IMG/VR virus record: IMGVR_UViG_3300022540_000656
Span: 1 to 27,687 of that record
Reading direction: 5' to 3' (one strand)
From: a virus
Length of the DNA: 27,687 nucleotides
The translations under genes and the position numbers were made by a program. This document shows positions 1-6,871 of the stretch, piece after piece. The notes beneath the pieces are model-generated. The model saw only the letters and a program-made list of their open reading frames with translations. It did not search any database and had not been told where the DNA came from. Position 1 is the first letter of the stretch. Each line of letters opens with the position of its first letter.

Positions 1-1
1 G

Positions 2-46
2 GTAGCAAGCGCGCAGGGAATCGCTCGAAAATTGGTTTGGGAATGA
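2..46 (+). CDS. possible 3' end of an upstream gene (partial)
   Basis: The second reading frame is open from the left window edge to a TGA at 44-46 and encodes a plausible C-terminus (VASAQGIARKLVWE). The first frame is also open from the edge, to a TAA at 100-102, so the choice is uncertain. In related phages an HNH nuclease or regulatory gene often precedes the small terminase gene, but too little is present here to say what this is. Confidence 0.2.
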   Translation, partial: VASAQGIARKLVWE

Positions 47-92
47 GGTTGATGGTTGATGGGGATGGACAGGTGGGTGGTCAGAAAATGCT

Positions 93-98
93 TATAAT
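93..98 (+). promoter_or_regulatory. candidate -10 box for the packaging/head operon
   Basis: A perfect sigma-70 type TATAAT lies at 93-98, about 95 bases before the first gene. The best -35 candidate, TGGACA at 66-71, is 21 bases upstream, which is too long for a good promoter. The call therefore rests on the -10 box and the AT-rich setting. Confidence 0.3.
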
Positions 99-105
99 CT
101 AACAA

Positions 106-123
106 TATATACGCGCGTATATA
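106..123. promoter_or_regulatory. 18-bp perfect palindrome, candidate operator or packaging site
   Basis: TATATACGCGCGTATATA reads the same on both strands. It sits 8 bases after the TATAAT box, at the expected transcription start, and 70 bases upstream of the small terminase gene. A dimeric repressor/activator or a packaging protein could bind it. It is not followed by a T-run, so it is not a terminator. Confidence 0.4.
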
Positions 124-192
124 ATAAGTATGTAATATGTAATATATAAAGTAGGGATAAAATAAATTATGAGGTTGATGTGAAAACAGAAA

Positions 193-1149
193 ATGGCGTC
201 CAAAGAACCGAAAAATACAACGTCCGCCAAGGCCAAGAAGGACACCCGCAAAAAGACTGCGCCCCAAAAGCGCTCGGCTGGAGCGGGAGGAAAGCCCACG
301 ACCAATGGTGAGGAATCAACCACCTCGGTGCTCGGAGATGGTGAGCCTCCGGTCGAGGATAATGCTACTCCCATATCTCAGGCTGCATATGCCAGGAGGT
401 GTAATGTATCACCCCAGTTTATTAATAAGTTGGTTAAGCAGGAAATTATTATGCTGGATTCAAACGGGAAGGTCATCCCTCACCTGGCTGACAAGGCGCG
501 GGCGACCTGGGCAGACCCTTCCCGAACACATCGCACGAAGGAAAATACCCCTGATAATGGGAAGGCCGGGTCTATTACTGAAGGTGAACCTGATGATTTC
601 AGTGATGAAAAGATGCTTGAAGCCGCAAAGGACATGTTTAATCCTGAGGAGATCAAGCTGCTCGAGGAACTTCTCAAGAAGATGCCGAACTATAACGGTG
701 CCCGGCGCCTGCTTGAGGTGGTCAAAGCGCAAAATGAATTGCTTGAATATCAGCAAGCCCGTGGCCTTGTGGTGGAGGCTGCCGAGACTGAGATCTTCTG
801 GGCGGAGAAGCTGGCCATGGTCAAGACCAAATTGCTCTCCATCCCAAGGAAGATGGCGCAGGAGGTGGCAAGCCTTGTGCTCCAGTACGCCGCTAAGTTC
901 GGGCGCGAGCTGTCCAAAAATGTGGACGCCATCAAGAAAAAGAAGTCCGGCAAGTGGCTGTATAACAAGAAGGCAGGAGCCCTTGAGCTGTACTCCGGCA
1001 AGGTCAAGAAGCCCTTGGCTGTTATCGCATTGAGTATGGAGGCCCCGGAGCATGCGGAGTCTATGGTGATAAATGAGACTGAGACCGCATTATCCACTGA
1101 GGTGTATACGGCCTTGAATGAACTGGCTGGAGAAAAGGAGTCTGAGTGA
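193..1149 (+). CDS. terminase small subunit-like DNA packaging protein
   Basis: This 318-aa protein probably recognises phage DNA for packaging. The first 60 residues are basic and low-complexity (Lys/Ala/Thr-rich). Residues about 61-105 form a winged-helix-like DNA-binding segment (ISQAAYARRCNVSPQFINKL, then a hydrophobic wing). After an acidic linker, about residues 160-235, including EYQQARGLVVEAAE and a helix about RKMAQEVASLVL, match the pattern of Nu1-type small subunits, where this part contacts the large subunit. It is longer than lambda Nu1 (181 aa), mainly because of the N-terminal tail and the C-terminal extension. No good ribosome site precedes the ATG, but the upstream in-frame codon is TGA, so no longer ATG/GTG start exists. 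Position first in the late operon agrees. The large subunit does not follow directly: seven small genes intervene. Confidence 0.75.
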   Translation: MASKEPKNTTSAKAKKDTRKKTAPQKRSAGAGGKPTTNGEESTTSVLGDGEPPVEDNATPISQAAYARRCNVSPQFINKLVKQEIIMLDSNGKVIPHLADKARATWADPSRTHRTKENTPDNGKAGSITEGEPDDFSDEKMLEAAKDMFNPEEIKLLEELLKKMPNYNGARRLLEVVKAQNELLEYQQARGLVVEAAETEIFWAEKLAMVKTKLLSIPRKMAQEVASLVLQYAAKFGRELSKNVDAIKKKKSGKWLYNKKAGALELYSGKVKKPLAVIALSMEAPEHAESMVINETETALSTEVYTALNELAGEKESE

Positions 1150-1373
1150 TACGATTAACCAATAATATTGAAATAGATTTTGGTGTTACGCTTGATGATT
1201 GGAGCATTCCTTTGGGTATTGTATGGTTTAAACGTAGCCATCCCGGATGGCATTTTGTTGTTAGTTTCTTATGTTTTTACATGGGGCTGATAAAGGGGAC
1301 TGATATAGATTTCACCATCGAAGAGACTTGTAATCTTTCAGTTGTTAGCGATGATATCGAGGAGCACCACTGA
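1146..1373 (+). CDS. small hypothetical protein, first of the inter-terminase cassette array
   Basis: This 75-aa protein starts at a GTG overlapping the small terminase stop (GTGA) with an AAAGGAG site 8-14 bases upstream. I do not recognise it. It is AT-rich relative to the terminase gene. It has aromatic-rich stretches (IVWFKRSHPGWHFVVSFLCF), which could be buried strands or a weak membrane segment, and an acidic end EEHH. The last bases and stop (gagcaccactgatg) resemble the end of the gene finishing at 2980 (gatcatcactgatg). It overlaps the next ATG as TGATG, so translation is probably coupled. Confidence 0.55.
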   Translation: MIRLTNNIEIDFGVTLDDWSIPLGIVWFKRSHPGWHFVVSFLCFYMGLIKGTDIDFTIEETCNLSVVSDDIEEHH

Positions 1374-1843
1374 TGAAATGTCCCGAGTGCGGCAAAGATA
1401 TATATCCCAAGGTGCTGCCACATTGTGAGGGTGCGGAGTTCAAGACGCCTCTACTGGATGAAATGGAGACTGGCAAAGCATGGCCCTGCTTCGTAATTTC
1501 TGGCTCCGGTATTAATGACCCGCTTGAGGCTGTCAATAAAAAGGAGCTTGACGCTCTTCGTGCTGAGCGGGATGATTTGAAGGCAGAAGTTATAGAATAC
1601 CAGGAGATATTTGATCTCCAGCGCTTGCGCATGAAGGAGGCGTCTGCCCACTGGCGGGCAGCCAAGGGTGAAGCATCCACGGTATGGCCTGACCTCGGCG
1701 ACCTGCTTACATGGCTGATGGCGGAGATAGCTGATTTGAGGCGGTCTTTGACGGGACGCCCTCTCACCGAGGACGAGCTAAAGGCCAATGAGGCGTTTGA
1801 AAAAAGACAGAAAAGGAGAGTGACTGATGCCAAGAAATATTAA
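1373..1843 (+). CDS. zinc-ribbon-like small protein, duplicate copy 1
   Basis: This 156-aa protein has a Cys motif at the N-terminus (C3, C6, H17, C18 in MKCPECGKDIYPKVLPHCEG) that could bind a metal ion. A charged helical or coiled-coil region follows at about residues 55-90, then a conserved STVWPDLGDLLTWLMAE block. The first 118 residues are nearly the same as those of the gene at 2273 (about 17 differences by my count, no gaps); after that the two proteins diverge completely. Its 3' end is odd. The conserved junction AAAAGGAGAGTGACTGATG is read in a different frame from the other junctions, so this ORF runs through it and stops at 1843, overlapping the next gene by 17 bases. Function unknown. 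Confidence 0.65.
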   Translation: MKCPECGKDIYPKVLPHCEGAEFKTPLLDEMETGKAWPCFVISGSGINDPLEAVNKKELDALRAERDDLKAEVIEYQEIFDLQRLRMKEASAHWRAAKGEASTVWPDLGDLLTWLMAEIADLRRSLTGRPLTEDELKANEAFEKRQKRRVTDAKKY

Positions 1844-2273
1844 TTGTATATATAGGACAGGACGGTCTAACTGTAAACTTGATCCTATTGTGACGAGGCG
1901 GTTCTTTATTTTTAAAAGTTTAAGATATAAGACATGTTGTTTGTTTGTCCATCTTGATAGTACATGCAAGAATCAGGCTTATTGGCCTAAGCCAGCGCCA
2001 GCCCCACCAGCGCCACCGACTAAGTCGGCCAATGTAACTGATGCCTTGGCGCGTGAGATGTTCGAGGATTGGAAAAAGAACCATGTGCCTGAGTTCCTGC
2101 GTGAGCAACTGGATGCCTTGAAGGTTGAGTTCATAAAGGATTTTAGATTGATTGATCCTATCTGGGCGGAGCGTATTAAGTACAAGAAGGCTCTGGAGGA
2201 GATAAAGGCCATAGATGGCATTCATGAGTTGCCATATACTATAGCTGAAACAGCCTTAAAGGAGAGTGACTGA
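1827..2273 (+). CDS. chimeric hypothetical protein with shared C-terminal cassette
   Basis: This 148-aa ORF starts at the ATG of the conserved junction (SD AAAAGGAG). The first 50 residues are AT-rich in DNA, Cys-rich and basic, unlike anything else in the window. A Pro/Ala linker follows (PKPAPAPPAPPTK), then an acidic, probably helical domain. The last ~30 residues (ALEEIKAIDGIHELPYTIAE...) are almost the same as the end of the protein ending at 4360. The product looks like a join of unrelated parts. The N-terminal part may not be a functional domain, and a shorter real gene cannot be excluded. Function unknown. Confidence 0.5.
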   Translation: MPRNINCIYRTGRSNCKLDPIVTRRFFIFKSLRYKTCCLFVHLDSTCKNQAYWPKPAPAPPAPPTKSANVTDALAREMFEDWKKNHVPEFLREQLDALKVEFIKDFRLIDPIWAERIKYKKALEEIKAIDGIHELPYTIAETALKESD

Positions 2274-2980
2274 TGAAATGTCCTGAGTGCGGCAAAGATA
2301 TATATCCCAAGGTGCTGCCACATTGTGAGGGCGCGGTGTTCAAGACGCCTCTACTGGATGAAATGGAGACTGACAAAGCATGGCCCTGCTTTGTAATCTC
2401 TGGCTCCGGTATTAATGACCCGCTTGTGGCTGTCAACAAAAAGGAACTTGATACTCTTCGTGCTGAACGGGATGAATTGAAGGAAGACATTAAAGGGTTG
2501 CAGCTAGTCTTTGATTTGGGTCGCTTGCGCACGAAGGAGGCGTCTGCCCACTGGCGAGCAGCCAAGGGTAAACCATCCACGGTCTGGCCTGACCTTGGCG
2601 ATCTACTCACATGGCTGATGGCGGAGGCGGGGCTTGAAGCAGGAAAGAAAATTGAGGCTGATAAAAAGGGCCAGCCATATGAGGAATTAAGCAAACAGTT
2701 TAAAGCCTCATACTCGCCTGCTGGCGCACCTGCTGGCCAGATACCTTTAGTGGCCAGCAACGCTCAGTTATATGATGCTTGCTTATCATATAGACATGAT
2801 TTTGGATTAATGGACGAGAAAGAGCGCAGGCAATTATTGCAGCAGGCATCTTCTTGGCTGAAGGTTTGGCGTCATACTATCTTGTTTGGCGCGAGCGCTG
2901 CATCCATAAAAATGATGAAAGAATCTGATATGGATTTTTTTAATTCAAAGGTTGGCGATGAGAGTGAGGATCATCACTGA
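2273..2980 (+). CDS. zinc-ribbon-like protein, duplicate copy 2, longer form
   Basis: This 235-aa protein repeats the Cys-motif domain of the gene at 1373 (residues 1-118, same motif C3/C6/H17/C18, offset of exactly 900 bases). It then has its own C-terminal half: a Lys/Glu helix, a short AGAPAG-type linker at about 143-150, and a helical domain with DEKERRQLLQQASSWLKVWR. The start is the ATG inside the GGAGAGTGACTGATG junction. It ends in EDHH and overlaps the next gene as TGATG. The extra domain suggests this may be the complete version and the 1373 gene a partial copy with a replaced end. Function unknown. Confidence 0.65.
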   Translation: MKCPECGKDIYPKVLPHCEGAVFKTPLLDEMETDKAWPCFVISGSGINDPLVAVNKKELDTLRAERDELKEDIKGLQLVFDLGRLRTKEASAHWRAAKGKPSTVWPDLGDLLTWLMAEAGLEAGKKIEADKKGQPYEELSKQFKASYSPAGAPAGQIPLVASNAQLYDACLSYRHDFGLMDEKERRQLLQQASSWLKVWRHTILFGASAASIKMMKESDMDFFNSKVGDESEDHH

Positions 2981-3480
2981 TGGATAAACTGATAGAGACA
3001 TCCAAGAGGTTCATGGTGGCGAGCGGGGGATGTTGGCATGAGCGTAAAGGACACAATATCCCGTGGACATGTGCCCTCTGTGGCTATGTACAACGCAATG
3101 GTCTTGAGGTTGAAAGAGTTAATCCCACCTATACAATTGAATCCATCAAGGCAGCTATCCAGGCATGGCCCTGCGGAATAGAGGACTGCGAGAATGGACG
3201 GATTGAAGTTGGCGGTACTGTAGATGGCAAACCTGTGGAGCCAGATTATGTTCCATGCCCTGACTGCACCGATGGCAAGCGGAATATCTGGTCATCATTT
3301 CTGGCTCACCTTTATGGCCATATCCTTACCGCTCTGATTGACGGCTTTGATGAGACCGTGTCTGGTTCGGAGGATATCCCATGGAGCGAAACTCACGCGG
3401 CGATAATCTTCGGACGGATAATCACCACACCAGAGCCATTGATGGCTGAGTTCCTGTGGAGTATGGAGGTGAAGGACTGA
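2980..3480 (+). CDS. Cys-rich hypothetical protein, possible zinc-finger
   Basis: This 166-aa protein has several cysteine pairs: a WTCALCGY knuckle near residue 32 (with an upstream CWHE), CGIEDCENG near 63, and a CPDCTDGKRN knuckle near 90. This spacing is typical of one or two zinc-binding ribbons. The rest is a compact alpha/beta-looking domain. It sits in the cassette array, starts at the overlapping ATG of TGATGG and ends at another one. I do not recognise a named family; nucleic-acid or protein binding is possible. Confidence 0.6.
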   Translation: MDKLIETSKRFMVASGGCWHERKGHNIPWTCALCGYVQRNGLEVERVNPTYTIESIKAAIQAWPCGIEDCENGRIEVGGTVDGKPVEPDYVPCPDCTDGKRNIWSSFLAHLYGHILTALIDGFDETVSGSEDIPWSETHAAIIFGRIITTPEPLMAEFLWSMEVKD

Positions 3481-3941
3481 TGGCTGAGTGCAAATGCGGA
3501 ACCAGGACGAACTCGCCATCAGGCGTATGCACAGTTTGCACCGTGCAGGCTAGAGTAGCGGAGAAACAAGCGGTCAAGGATAAGCTCAGAAAACAGAAAG
3601 CAGAACAAAAACAAAAAGGAGACAGTAACGATATGGAAGGAACATGTAAACAGTGCGGAGATCTATTCGCCCCAAGAGACGGCAGGCAGAAAAGGTGTGA
3701 TAAATGCACGGGAGAGATAAAGCCTCCCAAAGCTGATGCGCCGCCACCTCCATCATATCCAGACCCAGTCCATGATCCTGAGCCGTCCGACCAGGGTGAG
3801 ACCTCGGAGACATGCGAGACTTGCCTGCATGGGCGTATCTGTTGGCTGGCATTGGTGGCCAGGGACACAAATTATCACTTAGTATCTGACGGTCAGCTCC
3901 GTGGCATGTGCGTGAATTATTCACCGAGGGAGAGTGGCTGA
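3480..3941 (+). CDS. Cys-rich protein with three putative metal-binding knuckles
   Basis: This 153-aa protein has its start at 3480, where the ATG overlaps the preceding stop with a GGAGGTGAAGG ribosome site upstream; an in-frame ATG at 3456 lies before this signal. Three Cys clusters are visible: CKC with CTVC near the N-terminus, CKQCG with CDKC in the middle (separated by RDGRQKR), and CETCLHGRIC plus a late Cys at the C-terminus. A Lys/Gln-rich helix (KLRKQKAEQKQKGD) and a proline-rich acidic linker connect them. Small zinc proteins of this kind are common phage accessory genes, but the role is unknown. Confidence 0.6.
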   Translation: MAECKCGTRTNSPSGVCTVCTVQARVAEKQAVKDKLRKQKAEQKQKGDSNDMEGTCKQCGDLFAPRDGRQKRCDKCTGEIKPPKADAPPPPSYPDPVHDPEPSDQGETSETCETCLHGRICWLALVARDTNYHLVSDGQLRGMCVNYSPRESG

Positions 3942-4360
3942 TGAAAAACAGGACTGTAAATTTCATCCTTAGTCAGGGCTTTAAGTTTTTATGCTGTATG
4001 ATATTGCTTACTTCCCATGTTGCTGATGGCAACGTGTGGGGCATATACATTGAGGATGGGTCCCTTTTAATAGGGGATTTCTGGGGATCGCTTTTCTTAA
4101 TCGCTATTATCTTCAGTATCTATGAAGATCATCAGGAGACATATACCCAAAATGAATCTGATATAGAGCCGACAATAGAGGATGGAGAAGGGCAGGAAGT
4201 TTATACCTGGCCTTTTGTTAGGGTGCGAATAAAGGATTATGAGAAATTTATCCATGAGAGCGATAAATATAAGAATGCTCTGGAGGAGATAAAGGCTATA
4301 GATGGCATTCATGAGTTGCCATATACTATAGCTGAAACCGCCTTAAAGGAGAGTGACTGA
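3941..4360 (+). CDS. two-helix membrane protein with shared C-terminal cassette
   Basis: This 139-aa protein starts at 3941, at the ATG after GAGGGAGAGTGGCTG; an in-frame ATG at 3908 lies inside the previous gene and lacks this site. Two hydrophobic segments are predicted by eye, residues about 8-27 and 44-61, followed by a soluble acidic tail. The last ~30 residues repeat the end of the 1827-2273 product nearly exactly, including the junction DNA. The membrane part is therefore combined with a mobile C-terminal cassette. Inner-membrane location is inferred. Superinfection exclusion is a common role for such small phage membrane proteins but nothing here proves it. Confidence 0.6.
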   Translation: MKNRTVNFILSQGFKFLCCMILLTSHVADGNVWGIYIEDGSLLIGDFWGSLFLIAIIFSIYEDHQETYTQNESDIEPTIEDGEGQEVYTWPFVRVRIKDYEKFIHESDKYKNALEEIKAIDGIHELPYTIAETALKESD

Positions 4361-4545
4361 TGAAAAAATTAAGTGAAATAGGGATTGTGATAGGCATAAT
4401 TGTGATTATTTTGGCTTTTGCCTATGGCTGTTATTGGGTTGGTAAATCCCTTAGCTATTCCATATTCTATGAGGACATGGTGGTTCAGACCATAAGAGAA
4501 ACGGTTAAACCAGAATGTCTCAAGGATCATTCTCCTGAGCACTGA
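4360..4545 (+). CDS. single-pass small membrane protein
   Basis: This 61-aa protein has a basic start (MKKLSE) and one strong hydrophobic segment (residues about 7-27, IGIVIGIIVIILAFAYGCYW), then a short polar tail with HH-type end (DHSPEH). It starts within the conserved GGAGAGTGACTGATG junction, so it is translationally coupled to the preceding gene. It is the last gene of the cassette array, and its 3' end overlaps the likely true beginning of the large terminase reading frame. Role unknown. Confidence 0.55.
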   Translation: MKKLSEIGIVIGIIVIILAFAYGCYWVGKSLSYSIFYEDMVVQTIRETVKPECLKDHSPEH

Positions 4546-4579
4546 CATCCAGACAGACGAGCGCCTGAAGCTGGAGGAG

Positions 4580-6445
4580 ATGTACACGCGCGCTGCGCGG
4601 ATGTTTCGTCCACCTCCACCTCTGCTCACCAGTGAATGGGCTGAGCTGTATCGCTATCTTCCCACGGAAGTCACTGCCATGCCCGGCAAATGGAGCAATG
4701 CTAATACGCCCTATCTGGTAGAACCCATGGACGTGGAGCAGCAGGAGCCATGGATAGACACCATCATTATGCAGAAGGCATCTAGGTTGGGCGGCACGGA
4801 GGTAGTTAATAACAAGATGGGACGGCGTATCCACCATGACCCATGCCCTATGACGTATGTGCAGCAGAGCCATGACGAGGCTCAGAAGTATAGCGACCTG
4901 ATACTGGAGCCATTCATTAATCATTGCCAGGTGATCAAGGAGCTGATGACTCTGGATAATACTTTTCTTAAAAAGTTTCCCGGAGGCAACCTGAATATAA
5001 ACGGAGCCCAGACCTCCAAGCCATTCAGGATGGTGCAGAAGCGCGTAGCCATTGGTGATGATATAGACGGCTGGCCATGGACCGTGGGCATTGAGGGTGA
5101 TCCGTGGGAGCAGCTCTGCGGACGTACTGCCAATGATCCCAACCGGCTGAACATTGCTATATCAAAGCCTACCCTCAAGGGATATTCTATTATCGAGCAG
5201 CTCATGCTCACCTCTGACCAGCGGAGATGGAACGCGCCATGCCCCATGTGTGACCACGGGCAGACATTCAAATGGGGAGGGGCTGAGTATGATTTCGGCG
5301 TCAAGTGGAAAAACAACGACTCCAGCACAGCGCATTATCTATGCGAGCATTGCCATAAACCGATTCAGCACTTCCAGAAGCGCCAGATGAACCTTGAGGG
5401 CGAGTGGATAAAGACAGCCATCCCCTTGACCCCTAACATCGCGGGCTATTACTTCTCGCAGATATTCTCAAATTTTGTCCCATGGTCTGATCTGGTGCGG
5501 GCATGGATGAAGTCATACAAGGACCCGAACAAGCTTCAGGTGTTCTTTAATGACCGCCTGGGCGAGACCTTCGAGGATAACGCGGCGCAGGTATCTGATG
5601 ACAATATGCTGAGCAGGCGTGAGGATTACGGGCCCAAGGTGCCGGCAGCCGCATGGGTTCTGACTGCCTTTGCCGATGTGCAGCATGACCGCCTGGAGGT
5701 CAAGGTATGTGCGTGGGGCCGTGAGACTGAATGCTGGGTCACAGAGTATAAGGTGCTCCGTGGAGATCCCCTCATGCCACGGGTATGGGAAGAGCTGCAC
5801 GAATACCTGACAGCTCCGCGTGAGCATGAGACCGGTCTGCGCTTGAAGATAATGGCAACCGGTATTGATTCAGGTTATCTGCAGGAGCAGGTCTTTGCCT
5901 TTGTGCGCCCGCGTAAGCACTTAAACATAATCGCCACCAAGGGCGCATCCACACCGGGCAAGCCCGTGATGGCTGAGCGCCACAGCAAGAACGTGCTGAA
6001 GGACAAGAAGGTCCACCAGTATCTGATAGGCACGGATACAGCCAAGACGTCTGTTAATCGCCGCCTGCTGGTCAAGGAGAAAGGCCCGGCATATATCCAC
6101 TTCTATGAGCATCCTCCAGAGGGATGCGCGACCCTTGATGAATATTACTTTGCGGGCCTGACAAACGCCAAGCGCATTAATGTCAGCAAGAGCCAGAAAC
6201 CCAAGCTCAGCTGGGAAAAGAAGGAGCGCTCCGGACATGATGAGCAGCTGGACTGTATGGTGGGCAACCTTGCCATGCTCAATTGGCTGATGCAGTTTAC
6301 CAGCTTTAATCTGAATAAGGTCTGTGAGCGCATGGAGCGTAAGGCCATGGCTATGGTGCCGACAGGAGCGCCGCAGCCCCCGGCTAAGCGCTCCCGTGTC
6401 CGCCGCAAGGGATTAACCAAAGAAGATATACTGAAAGGACGGTAA
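4580..6445 (+). CDS. terminase large subunit (lambda gpA / GpA family)
   Basis: This is the ATP-driven DNA packaging motor and cos/pac nuclease. 621 aa from the ATG at 4580, close to lambda gpA (641). SEWAELYRYLP near residue 20 is the family's N-terminal signature. QKASRLGGTE (K66) is the deviant Walker A of this family, in which the lysine precedes the usual place, as in lambda KSARVG. AIGDDIDGW (D160-D163) is the Walker B region. C221/C224 and C255/C258 form a putative zinc site. The RNase H-like nuclease begins near TAFADVQHDRLEVKV, with further acidic residues at ATGIDSGY and HDEQLDCMVG. The ATG at 4580 has its GGAGGAG directly adjacent, which is poor for initiation. The frame is open back to 4496 without ATG/GTG/TTG; a CTG at 4535, 8 bases after AAGGA, is a better-spaced candidate. 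Confidence 0.93.
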   Translation: MYTRAARMFRPPPPLLTSEWAELYRYLPTEVTAMPGKWSNANTPYLVEPMDVEQQEPWIDTIIMQKASRLGGTEVVNNKMGRRIHHDPCPMTYVQQSHDEAQKYSDLILEPFINHCQVIKELMTLDNTFLKKFPGGNLNINGAQTSKPFRMVQKRVAIGDDIDGWPWTVGIEGDPWEQLCGRTANDPNRLNIAISKPTLKGYSIIEQLMLTSDQRRWNAPCPMCDHGQTFKWGGAEYDFGVKWKNNDSSTAHYLCEHCHKPIQHFQKRQMNLEGEWIKTAIPLTPNIAGYYFSQIFSNFVPWSDLVRAWMKSYKDPNKLQVFFNDRLGETFEDNAAQVSDDNMLSRREDYGPKVPAAAWVLTAFADVQHDRLEVKVCAWGRETECWVTEYKVLRGDPLMPRVWEELHEYLTAPREHETGLRLKIMATGIDSGYLQEQVFAFVRPRKHLNIIATKGASTPGKPVMAERHSKNVLKDKKVHQYLIGTDTAKTSVNRRLLVKEKGPAYIHFYEHPPEGCATLDEYYFAGLTNAKRINVSKSQKPKLSWEKKERSGHDEQLDCMVGNLAMLNWLMQFTSFNLNKVCERMERKAMAMVPTGAPQPPAKRSRVRRKGLTKEDILKGR

Positions 6446-6452
6446 AAATCAA

Positions 6453-6671
6453 ATGACTGAGCAGGACTTTAAGCAGCAGCATGGAGATAAGACCCTGTTT
6501 TTCGTGGCGGAACTGGTGGAGATATTCAGGGTCAGCCGGTCAAAGATATACGATATGATAGACGAGGGCCGTCTTCAGGTCTTATGCAACGAAGCCGGAG
6601 AGCCGGACCTTCCCAAGAGAGTATACAGGGCATCTGTGCTTGAGTATCTATTACCCAAGGAGGATATATGA
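6453..6671 (+). CDS. helix-turn-helix DNA-binding protein (excisionase/MerR-like fold)
   Basis: This 72-aa protein has the pattern of the helix_turn_helix_17/excisionase-like domain: FFVAELVEIFRVSRSKIYDMIDEGRLQVL, a short wing, and RVYRASVLEYLL at the end. It is a single-domain DNA binder. It lies directly after the large terminase, where lambda has gpW. It could regulate the head operon, recognise DNA during packaging, or be an acquired accessory gene. The nearby 9-bp iterons at 6954-6989 are candidate binding sites; that link is inference. Confidence 0.75.
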   Translation: MTEQDFKQQHGDKTLFFVAELVEIFRVSRSKIYDMIDEGRLQVLCNEAGEPDLPKRVYRASVLEYLLPKEDI

Positions 6672-6871
6672 TAAAACAAGCATCGCCAACAGATTATGAT
6701 TTAAAAATCGATTATGGCCACGGTCTGATAACTTATATAAAGTATAATTCCATATCCTGCGGCATATATATAATTCCATATCCTACTTGTTTTACAGTAG
6801 ATGAAAGGTCTCCGATGTCTCTTCAATCAAAATTTAAACATTTTTTAACAAAGATTTTGTTTATAGATTAA
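6668..6871 (+). CDS. small AT-rich hypothetical protein
   Basis: This 67-aa ORF has a very good AAGGAGG site 4 bases from its ATG, which overlaps the preceding stop (ATGA). It is AT-rich and Tyr/Ile-rich, unlike the flanking structural genes. It contains an internal 16-bp exact repeat (6743-6758 and 6769-6784) that encodes the similar peptides YNSIS and YIIPYPT in different frames. No family recognised. The signal for initiation is strong; the coding quality is doubtful. Confidence 0.4.
   Translation: MIKQASPTDYDLKIDYGHGLITYIKYNSISCGIYIIPYPTCFTVDERSPMSLQSKFKHFLTKILFID
6743..6784 (+). repeat. 16-bp direct repeat, 26-bp period
   Basis: TATAATTCCATATCCT occurs exactly at 6743-6758 and 6769-6784, separated by GCGGCATATA. 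It contains a -10-like TATAAT. The two copies are out of phase for the ORF that covers them, so selection on the DNA or a recent local duplication is more likely than a protein repeat. Confidence 0.6.

Larger units (their letters stand above)
43..180 (+). repeat. short direct repeats flanking the terminase leader palindrome
   Basis: The 12-mer ATGAGGTTGATG occurs exactly at 43-54 and 169-180. Its core GTTGATG occurs three times: 48-54, 55-61 and 174-180. They bracket the palindrome at 106-123. In lambda, the small terminase subunit binds repeated R sites in cosB next to its own gene, so these repeats could be packaging recognition sites. That role is inferred from position only; the lambda sequence is not conserved here. 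Confidence 0.3.

Noticed and set aside
305-1033. 242-aa plus-strand ORF inside the small terminase gene
   Set aside because: Arg/Ser/Cys-rich composition of an out-of-frame shadow; the terminase frame has the HTH and interface patterns.
3456-3479. Earlier in-frame ATG for the Cys-rich gene at 3480
   Set aside because: It lies before the GGAGGTGAAGG site and breaks the TGATG pattern of all neighbours.
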